The notes under the pieces were generated by a model. It was given only the letters and a program-made list of their open reading frames with translations, searched no databases and had not been told where the DNA came from. Positions 1 to 5,494 of a DNA stretch of 6,220 nt are shown piece after piece; the first letter of the stretch is position 1, and each line of letters opens with the position of its first letter. Position numbers and translations under genes: made by a program. Origin of the DNA: Nitrospira sp. (lineage in GTDB: Bacteria > Nitrospirota > Nitrospiria > Nitrospirales > Nitrospiraceae); NCBI GenBank assembly GCA_005116795.1, contig SWDL01000241.1, positions 1 through 6,220 of the forward strand, written 5' to 3'.

Positions 1-6
1 GGAAGT

Positions 7-78
7 CATTGAGTCATCGGCTCATTGCCGATTTCTGAGAATTGACGATTGAGCCATTTCTTCATTGTCCCATTTGGG
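7..78. repeat. Degenerate 8-bp tandem array, CATTG orientation
   Basis: Units built on CATTG begin near 7, 15, 23, 31, 40, 47, 55, 63 and 71, so the spacing is 7-9 bp and mostly 8. Exact CATTG occurs at 7, 23 and 63; the other units are one- or two-base variants such as CATCG, AATTG, GATTG and CATTT. This is the left arm of a larger inverted repeat: 7-17 is the exact reverse complement of 118-128 (11 bp), and 22-31 of 89-98 (10 bp). No coding frame accounts for it. The tract is more AT-rich than its surroundings. Function is unknown; it lies downstream of gcvH in the direction of transcription. Confidence 0.7.
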
Positions 79-92
79 AAACAGCCCTTCGG

Positions 93-169
93 CAATGACA
101 CAATGCTGCATTCGTCAATGACTCAATGGACAATTGTCAATGGTTCAATGCACAAATGATTCAATGTTT
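93..169. repeat. Degenerate 8-bp tandem array, CAATG orientation
   Basis: Units begin at 93, 101, 109, 116, 124, 131, 138, 146, 154 and 162, a spacing of 7 or 8 bp throughout. Seven of the ten start with exact CAATG (93, 101, 116, 124, 138, 146, 162); the others are CATTC, CAATT and AAATG. It is the reverse-complement counterpart of the array at 7-78, separated from it by the centre at 79-92. Positions 129-138 form a 10-bp perfect palindrome (GACAATTGTC). The last unit covers the gcvH stop codon and final codons, so the array abuts and slightly enters the gene. Confidence 0.75.
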
Positions 170-547
170 CTGGCTGGCGAGAAAGGCCTCGTACTGGGCC
201 GCCGTCATGAGGCCGTTGACTTGGGCCGGGTCGGACATCTCCACGACCACCATCCACCCTTTGCCGTAGGGATCGCGATTGACGACTTCGGGATGTTCCT
301 TCAACTCGGGATTCACCGAGAGGATCTTGCCGCTGATCGGGGTATAGATCGTCGAGGTGGTCTTCGTCGATTCCACTTCCCCGATTTGCTGATTGGCCGT
401 CACCGTGGCGCCGACTTTCGGCACATCCACAAACACGATATCCCCGAGCGCATCCTGGGCAAAATGGCTGATTCCCAAAGTCGCCTGGTTCCCTGACACA
501 CGGACCCACTCATGCTCCACATGGTAGCGAAGATCGGTCGGATTCAT
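161..547 (-). CDS. gcvH: Glycine cleavage system H protein
   Basis: GcvH is the small cytoplasmic lipoyl carrier that shuttles the aminomethyl intermediate between the P, T and L proteins of the glycine cleavage system. The 128-residue product has the usual length. It opens with the family-like stretch YHVEHEWVRV, has GISHFAQDALGDIVFVDVP near residues 25-43, and carries the lipoyl attachment site GEVESTKTTS, with K62 as the expected modified lysine. The typical NRDPYGKGW segment follows. The start at 547 is chosen because GGAGAGGAG lies just upstream and the family N-terminus begins there; the frame stays open to 604, but the extra residues cross a hairpin and do not resemble GcvH. The upstream neighbour is not gcvT or gcvP; whether a P-protein gene follows lies outside the window. 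Lipoylation itself is inferred. Confidence 0.95.
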   Translation of the reverse strand: MNPTDLRYHVEHEWVRVSGNQATLGISHFAQDALGDIVFVDVPKVGATVTANQQIGEVESTKTTSTIYTPISGKILSVNPELKEHPEVVNRDPYGKGWMVVVEMSDPAQVNGLMTAAQYEAFLASQKH

Positions 548-550
548 AGT

Positions 551-559
551 CTCCTCTCC
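551..559 (-). promoter_or_regulatory. Ribosome binding site of gcvH
   Basis: The minus strand reads GGAGAGGAG and ends three bases before the ATG at 547; its first GGAG sits eight bases from the ATG. This purine-rich stretch fixes the gcvH start against the longer open frame that reaches 604. Confidence 0.75.
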
Positions 560-573
560 GGATAAATGCAGGT

Positions 574-600
574 GAAGGTTGAGGCTGAGCCTCACCCTTC
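574..600 (-). other. Strong hairpin between lipoprotein gene and gcvH
   Basis: Positions 574-585 pair with 589-600 around a three-base loop (586-588): twelve stem positions with one mismatch (579 against 595). It lies in the 93-bp gap, 40 bp after the stop of the upstream lipoprotein gene and about 15 bp before the gcvH ribosome binding site. On the minus strand it is not followed by a T-run (ACCTGCATTTATCC follows), so it is not a standard intrinsic terminator. It could be a weak terminator, an mRNA-stabilising structure at the 3' end of the upstream message, or a control element for gcvH. No glycine riboswitch is recognisable here. Confidence 0.6.
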
Positions 601-640
601 TCAAACGCGCGGGGATCGTAATTGGCGCCCTGCAACTTTG

Positions 641-1852
641 TCAAGGAAGCGTCGGGCGCCCAGCCGCATAATAGATGAGCCCGACCTCCCCGAGATACGC
701 GTCCCGATCACGAACGATCGTGACCGAGGGGGCTTCACTCTGCGTCCCGATCCGCCATGCCAGGGGCCGGAGCACCCACACTCGCTCCGGAGCGCCGACC
801 AGTTCCTTCATCCGAGTGATCATGCGTTCTCCACCGGACGTGAGATCGGCCACCATCAGAGCGGCGTACCCGCCGCGGATCGCCTCCAACACATCCTCAC
901 CATGACGCGTCAGTCCCTGGACCGGCGCAACAATCGCCTCATGGTGAACCTCAAGTATTACTTTCAAATTAGGCCATTGGACCTTGATGCCGCTCGCTAA
1001 TCGATTCAGCACATGCTGACTTTCACGAGTCTCCCAGCCCACCCATTGCCAGAATTCAGAGGCTCGCTCGTCCTCACCGCCACCAGTGCCAAGCAGTTTT
1101 ATCGGATCAGGGCGAAATCCGAAATCTCGTTCAAACCCCCGCAAGCCGAAGGCCGTCGCCCCCGCTGATGGGCCGATGGTCCTGTCGGCGCGAAACACAA
1201 GCCCATCGACGCCGGAGCCTGCCAGATCCTTCAAGAGTCCGCCGAGGAACTCCTGATAGACCGGATGGAAGAGATCCACATGGTCCGTAGCCCGAAAAGC
1301 CTGGCGGCGGGGATCATAGATCTGCGAGAACCACCCGAGGCCCGCATCCAACCAGTCCGGACGGCGGAGGCCGACCGAGGCATATACGGCAAGACCATGC
1401 CGATGAGCTGCAGGGATCAGGGCGCCAAAGACATCACGCACCATGGGTCCGAGGGATGATGGGAAATACAGCCCCATCGGTCGCATCGCGTGGCTCTCCG
1501 CACCCGCGGCAGGCCTGGTCGTCCAGGCCTCCAGGACCACGGTCGTCACACCCGATTGGGCCAGATCCCGGCACCAGGATTCAACATCCAGAGAGGCGGG
1601 GAGCTGCCCTGGATCGACCAAAAGTCCGGTCACGGGAACGGACCGAGGACGATCCGTCGGCGACACATCGGGGAGGCGCGACGGAGTCGGCTGCTGTGTC
1701 CGCAGAGTCTTGGCCTGGACTGAAATTGCCGCGACCGTGGCCGGTTCGGTGCGCGGAAGGGCTCCGTTGCGCCGATCCGGCCCGACACAGGCCGACAGCA
1801 GCAATACGCCGAATAGGACGAGAGTCCCATGGCGCACGATCGGGCAAGGCAT
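641..1852 (-). CDS. Predicted lipoprotein, PgaB C-terminal-like (GHL13/GH153-type) hydrolase domain
   Basis: The 403-residue product begins with a lipoprotein signal: basic start, hydrophobic TLVLFGVLLLSA, then a lipobox ending in LSAC with C22 as the lipidated cysteine. A Pro/Thr/Arg-rich linker follows to about residue 75. The rest resembles the C-terminal TIM-barrel half of PgaB, which acts on poly-N-acetylglucosamine in the periplasm: GVTTVVLEAW, then GLYFPSSLGPMVRDVF (PgaB has a similar LYFPN..LPM segment), HGLAVYASVGL, and GVDGLVFRAD (PgaB: FDGILFHDD). The N-terminal deacetylase domain of PgaB is absent. The catalytic-region FHDD is FRAD here (residues 220-223), so one acidic residue is lost and hydrolytic activity is uncertain. 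The start at 1852 is preferred over ATG 1909 because it gives a compact signal peptide and has AGGA nine bases upstream. The 87-bp gap to ndk shows nothing clear. The family assignment is by pattern recognition only. Confidence 0.72.
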   Translation of the reverse strand: MPCPIVRHGTLVLFGVLLLSACVGPDRRNGALPRTEPATVAAISVQAKTLRTQQPTPSRLPDVSPTDRPRSVPVTGLLVDPGQLPASLDVESWCRDLAQSGVTTVVLEAWTTRPAAGAESHAMRPMGLYFPSSLGPMVRDVFGALIPAAHRHGLAVYASVGLRRPDWLDAGLGWFSQIYDPRRQAFRATDHVDLFHPVYQEFLGGLLKDLAGSGVDGLVFRADRTIGPSAGATAFGLRGFERDFGFRPDPIKLLGTGGGEDERASEFWQWVGWETRESQHVLNRLASGIKVQWPNLKVILEVHHEAIVAPVQGLTRHGEDVLEAIRGGYAALMVADLTSGGERMITRMKELVGAPERVWVLRPLAWRIGTQSEAPSVTIVRDRDAYLGEVGLIYYAAGRPTLP

Positions 1853-1939
1853 CACAGAAAATCCTGGCAGGCTTTCGCGCCCGCGGGTGATCGACGAGCG
1901 GCGCACCATCTGACGTACCGACGTAAAAACGGTCCCTGG

Positions 1940-2365
1940 TTACGCCGGCCGCGGGAGGTCCATTTGCGGAAAGAAAAATCCGATCTCGAAGGCAGCAGTG
2001 TCGGCGGAATCCGATCCGTGGACCGCATTGTATTCGATGTTCGTTCCATGGGCGGCGCGGATCGTCCCCTTGTCGGCCTTGGCCGGATCGGTCGCGCCCA
2101 TCAGCGCGCGATGACGCGTGATGGTATCCTCTCCTTCCAGCACCAGTATGACGACCGGCCCCGACGACATGAAGGTCGTCAGACTGTCGAAGAAGGGCCT
2201 CGTCTTGTGCACCGCATAGAAGCCTTCGGCGATCGGCTTCGCCAACTGCATCATTCTGACGGCGACGGGATGCAAGCCGGCCTTTTCATATCGGCTCACG
2301 ATATCCCCGATGGCATGTTTCTTCACGGCATCCGGCTTGATCATCGCAAGTGTCCGCTCAATCAT
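1940..2365 (-). CDS. ndk: Nucleoside diphosphate kinase
   Basis: Ndk transfers the gamma-phosphate from ATP to other (d)NDPs through a phosphohistidine and balances nucleotide pools in the cytoplasm. The 141-residue product is complete and of typical bacterial length. It starts ERTLAMIKPDAV with the conserved K10, has FYAVHKTRPFFDSL near 49-62, SSGPVVILVLEGE near 67-79, and the signature NAVHGSDS with H116 as the catalytic phospho-histidine. AGGAG stands four bases before the ATG at 2365, which supports the start. Between the usual GTIRA and the active site it reads AHGTNIEYNAVHGSD, an ordinary arrangement. The 65-bp gap to mtnA upstream holds a small 5-bp hairpin (2387-2400, loop AGTA on the plus strand) and one isolated CAATG at 2422, but no convincing promoter or terminator. 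Confidence 0.97.
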   Translation of the reverse strand: MIERTLAMIKPDAVKKHAIGDIVSRYEKAGLHPVAVRMMQLAKPIAEGFYAVHKTRPFFDSLTTFMSSGPVVILVLEGEDTITRHRALMGATDPAKADKGTIRAAHGTNIEYNAVHGSDSADTAAFEIGFFFPQMDLPRPA

Positions 2366-2430
2366 GAGACTCCTCTTCTCAGCGCTCCATTAGTAAATGG
2401 TCACAAGGTCCTACTGTCTATCAATGACGA

Positions 2431-3528
2431 CTAACGTGACCGTCTTTTCCGGTCCGACCCGCGAGACGCCCGTCGCAGGCGCCGGCGTTGCCCCACGAGT
2501 TCCCCATACCGTTGCGCCAAACTCGACGGCTTGAACACCCCTCGTTCCGTGATGATACCGGTGATGTACCTGGCCGGCGTCATGTCGAACGCGGGGTTGA
2601 GGACATCGACGCCCTCAGGGGCGATCCGTCGCCCCTGGTACAGGGTGGTGACTTCGCTGGGATCCCGCTGTTCGATCGGAATATCCGCGCCTGATCTCGT
2701 CGCAAGGTCGATCGTGGAATGAGGCGCCGCCACATAGAATGGAATGCCATGGGCACGCGCCAGGACGGCCACGGAATAGGTGCCGATCTTATTGACCACA
2801 TCCCCGTTGGCTGCGATGCGGTCGGCTCCGACGATGCACAGGTGAATTTTTCCCTGCCGCATCAAGGTTCCCGCCATACTATCCGTGATCACGGTGACGG
2901 GAATCCCGTCCTGCATCAACTCCCACGCCGTCAACCGCGCTCCCTGGAGCACCGGGCGGGTCTCATCGGCAATCACCCGGATCTTCTTTCCGGACTCCCA
3001 GGCCGCCCGGATGACTCCCAGCGCTGTTCCATACCCGGCCGTGGCCAGACCTCCCGCATTGCAATGCGTGAGCACCGTTTGGCCTGACTTGATCAAGACG
3101 GACCCGTGACGCCCCATGGCCTGATTCATCGCGATGTCTTCCTCAAGAATCTGCTGGGATTCGTCCAATAAGATTTGCTTGATCTCGGGAACGGTCTTCC
3201 CTCGCGCTTGATCGAGCGTCTGCATCATCCGGCTGATCGCCCAGAACAGGTTGACCGCGGTGGGACGCGTCGCCGCGAGGTGATCCCCGATGGCCCGCAC
3301 GGCCTTGGCCAAGCTCTCGTAGTCGTTCGCATCGATAGACTGCGCGCCCAGGGCCACTCCCATCGCCGCCGTCACCCCGATCGCCGGCGCGCCGCGCACC
3401 TTGAGTTCCCGAATGGCGGTCGCCACCTGGCCATAGTCCCGACAGTCCAGAAACCGGATCTCGTTCGGCAACAGACTCTGATCCAAGAGCCTGACGGCGC
3501 CGTCTTTCCATTCGACCGTGGCAATCAT
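2431..3528 (-). CDS. mtnA: S-methyl-5-thioribose-1-phosphate isomerase
   Basis: MtnA converts 5-methylthioribose-1-phosphate to the ribulose form in the methionine salvage pathway and belongs to the eIF2B-like fold. The 365-residue product shows the family motifs in order: TVEWKDGAVRLLDQ at the N-terminus, VRGAPAIGV (44-52), VLTHCNAGGLATAGYGTALG with the catalytic cysteine C156, DETRP..QGARLTAWEL, VGADRIAANGDVVNKIGTY with the catalytic aspartate D236, then FYVAAPHSTID. The start at 3528 matches the usual MtnA N-terminus and has GGGA six bases upstream; a longer frame to 3576 would overlap the upstream kinase gene. The gap to that gene is 28 bp, which suggests co-transcription. The last 18 residues (348-365) are strikingly basic, with 11 Arg or Lys, and extend beyond the usual family end. 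No other methionine salvage gene is in the window. Confidence 0.96.
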   Translation of the reverse strand: MIATVEWKDGAVRLLDQSLLPNEIRFLDCRDYGQVATAIRELKVRGAPAIGVTAAMGVALGAQSIDANDYESLAKAVRAIGDHLAATRPTAVNLFWAISRMMQTLDQARGKTVPEIKQILLDESQQILEEDIAMNQAMGRHGSVLIKSGQTVLTHCNAGGLATAGYGTALGVIRAAWESGKKIRVIADETRPVLQGARLTAWELMQDGIPVTVITDSMAGTLMRQGKIHLCIVGADRIAANGDVVNKIGTYSVAVLARAHGIPFYVAAPHSTIDLATRSGADIPIEQRDPSEVTTLYQGRRIAPEGVDVLNPAFDMTPARYITGIITERGVFKPSSLAQRYGELVGQRRRLRRASRGSDRKRRSR

Positions 3529-3556
3529 CGATCGTCCCAACTCCCTCGGCTCCCGG

Positions 3557-5464
3557 CTACTGGGAATCGGACCCATAGGCGCCGGTCTCCGGCAACACCT
3601 CCGGTCCGACGTTCGTCAACACCAGCCCGAGCACCTTGGCACGCGCATGGTCGAGCAGGAACTTGGCTCGCTTGAGCGCGGGGAATCCTCCCTTCCCACC
3701 CTGAAACACGAGGATGGTCCCATCCGCCTTGGCGCTCATCCGAACCGCATCGAGGATCGGAAGAATGGCAGGCGTGTCGAGCAGGACCAGGTCATACGCC
3801 TCACGCATTTCTTTGAGCAGAGCCGTCAACTTGGCCGATGACATCGGTTGCGAAGAGCCCGCCTGACTCCCTGCCGGCAAGATGGACAGATTGTCGAGTC
3901 TCGGCGCACGCATGACTGGATCAATCCCCAGGCTGCCCAAGAGCAAATCGGCCACCGACTGCACGGCGGACCGCCAGGGAACGGACCCACCCAGAACATC
4001 GGCCAGTCCGGGATCACGCGCCAGCCCGAGCCGTTCATGCACGGTGGGCCTCCGAAGATCCGCATCCACGAGGAGCACCCGCCGTCCTTCCTGCGCCAGC
4101 GACACGGCCAGATTCACCGCCGTGAGCGTCTTCCCTTCCCCCACTCCTACACTCGTCACGGTCAACACCTTGGGGAGAGGGTCCCCCGCGGCGAACTCCA
4201 AGTTCGCCTGAACGGCGCGAATGCCTTCGGCCTGTGGGGACTCAGGGGACCCGAGCGGAAAGAGTTTCGAGATCACCGCGAGCCCCTCAGGCGTCAGACT
4301 GGCAGGCAGCCGCTCGGCCACGCGCTGCCGAAGGGCCCGCTCCCGATAACGGGGCAGCACGCCGAGCACCGGAAGGTTCAGGGAGACTTGAACCCCATCG
4401 ATCGTTCTCAGCGATGTCGCGCGGGTCTCACGCCAGAACGCGCCCACGAGACCGAGACTCAGTCCCACCATCCCCCCGCCCACCAACCACCATCGAAGAC
4501 ACAGCGGCGTACGCGGACCAGCCGGCGCCACGGCCGGCTCAATGTCGATCTGTTCCCCCTGTTGTTGTGCGCCGAACAACACGTGACGGTCAGACTGAGC
4601 CTTCAGCCTCTCATAGGCTTCTGCCTCGACCTTGATTCCCCGCTCGAGTCGCGCCACCTGTGCCGCGGCCTTCGGGAGACGGGCGTAACGCTCGCGGGCG
4701 CGAGCGAGCTGCTTGACCAACACCGCCTCTTGCGCCTGCGCCCCGCGCAGTTTTTGGGTTTCCTCCAGCCGCCCGGCTTCCGCCTTCGTCCGCTGCAACT
4801 CTTCCTGTTCCCGTTCCAGCCAGTTGATGGAATCCAGCGTGGCCTTGGCCTCTTCAGCATACAGGACGGGACCCTCCCGCTCCTGAAATTCCCGGAGGTC
4901 TTGCTCCGCCTCGCCGAGCCGCTGTTCTGCGCCTACCAGTTGCGCCTCGATGAGTCGCTTTCCCTCCACCCAGCGCTGATCGCGCCACCGTTTCCGTTCG
5001 ATGTGATAGGCGTCCGCCACGGTGTTGGCCATCGATGCCGCGCTGTCCGGCCGATCGGACGACGCGGTAATGACGACCCCGCCTGGGACCGCACGGGTCT
5101 CAATGTGTTGCCGCAGTCTCTGGATGACACCGAGGTACGGCGCGGCTTTCCGCATGTCCGGATCACCGATGGCGGGGACCATGTTCAGACGACGGGCGGC
5201 CTCTTCGGCGATCGCCAGACTGAACACCGCGCCGAGCGGCGACAGTCCCTCCGAGGCCTGGCCGTCATGGACGACCTGACTCGAGTCGGACAGGAAGGCA
5301 GACTGCAATCGAACCGTCGCCGTCGCCAGATACTCAGGGGCCGGAGCCAGCAGCCATCCCATGGCCCCGCCCGCCGCCGCTCCCACGAGCGTGACGACCA
5401 GAATCAGCAGCCAGTGTCGTCGAGTGAAATGGGACCCGTCAGCGAAGGTATCGGCGAAGTGCAT
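3557..5464 (-). CDS. Wzz/BY-kinase fusion: polysaccharide chain-length and tyrosine-kinase protein
   Basis: This inner-membrane protein (635 residues from ATG 5464) combines a polysaccharide co-polymerase with a cytoplasmic bacterial tyrosine kinase, as in Wzc-type regulators of capsule or exopolysaccharide export. TM1 lies near 18-39, followed by a Wzz-like periplasmic part, a long charged coiled coil (about 155-295, rich in Glu, Arg, Gln), a Pro-containing segment APAGPRTP, and TM2 near 326-345. The kinase domain has Walker A SVGVGEGKT (438-446, K445), Walker A' LLVDADLRRP (D467, D469) and Walker B LVLLDTP (D563). Two departures are visible. The oligomerisation motif EX2RX2R reads E413-x2-R416-x2-Q419, and the C-terminal tail has one tyrosine (Y630) rather than a cluster. 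No good ribosome binding site precedes ATG 5464 or the adjacent GTG 5467, so the exact start is uncertain. The HD-GYP gene ends 30 bp upstream. Confidence 0.9.
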   Translation of the reverse strand: MHFADTFADGSHFTRRHWLLILVVTLVGAAAGGAMGWLLAPAPEYLATATVRLQSAFLSDSSQVVHDGQASEGLSPLGAVFSLAIAEEAARRLNMVPAIGDPDMRKAAPYLGVIQRLRQHIETRAVPGGVVITASSDRPDSAASMANTVADAYHIERKRWRDQRWVEGKRLIEAQLVGAEQRLGEAEQDLREFQEREGPVLYAEEAKATLDSINWLEREQEELQRTKAEAGRLEETQKLRGAQAQEAVLVKQLARARERYARLPKAAAQVARLERGIKVEAEAYERLKAQSDRHVLFGAQQQGEQIDIEPAVAPAGPRTPLCLRWWLVGGGMVGLSLGLVGAFWRETRATSLRTIDGVQVSLNLPVLGVLPRYRERALRQRVAERLPASLTPEGLAVISKLFPLGSPESPQAEGIRAVQANLEFAAGDPLPKVLTVTSVGVGEGKTLTAVNLAVSLAQEGRRVLLVDADLRRPTVHERLGLARDPGLADVLGGSVPWRSAVQSVADLLLGSLGIDPVMRAPRLDNLSILPAGSQAGSSQPMSSAKLTALLKEMREAYDLVLLDTPAILPILDAVRMSAKADGTILVFQGGKGGFPALKRAKFLLDHARAKVLGLVLTNVGPEVLPETGAYGSDSQ

Positions 5465-5494
5465 CACGTAGAGAGAAGGGTCATGGGTAACGCG

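Noticed and set aside
1..169. CRISPR array
   Set aside because: The repeat units are 8 bp and degenerate with no spacers; the period is far too short for CRISPR.
548..640. Glycine riboswitch upstream of gcvH
   Set aside because: Only a single simple hairpin is present and the gap is too short for the known one- or two-aptamer glycine riboswitch.
566..1000. Plus-strand open frame of 144 codons opposite the lipoprotein gene
   Set aside because: It is a shadow of the minus-strand gene and has no family resemblance.
2422..2426. CAATG in the ndk-mtnA gap as a second repeat array
   Set aside because: Only one exact unit is present; there is no periodic run as at 93-169.
2366..2430. Possible promoter for ndk: TTGATA on the minus strand followed by an AT-rich TTTACTAAT
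   Set aside because: The spacing to any -10-like hexamer is 21 or more bases, too long for a standard sigma-70 promoter.
1829..2434. Plus-strand open frame of 201 codons across ndk
   Set aside because: It is the complement of ndk and the start of the lipoprotein gene, with no recognisable motif and no plausible ribosome binding site.
2438..2454. Small stem GACCG/CGGTC at the end of mtnA as a terminator
   Set aside because: Only five base pairs, located inside the coding sequence and without a T-run after it.
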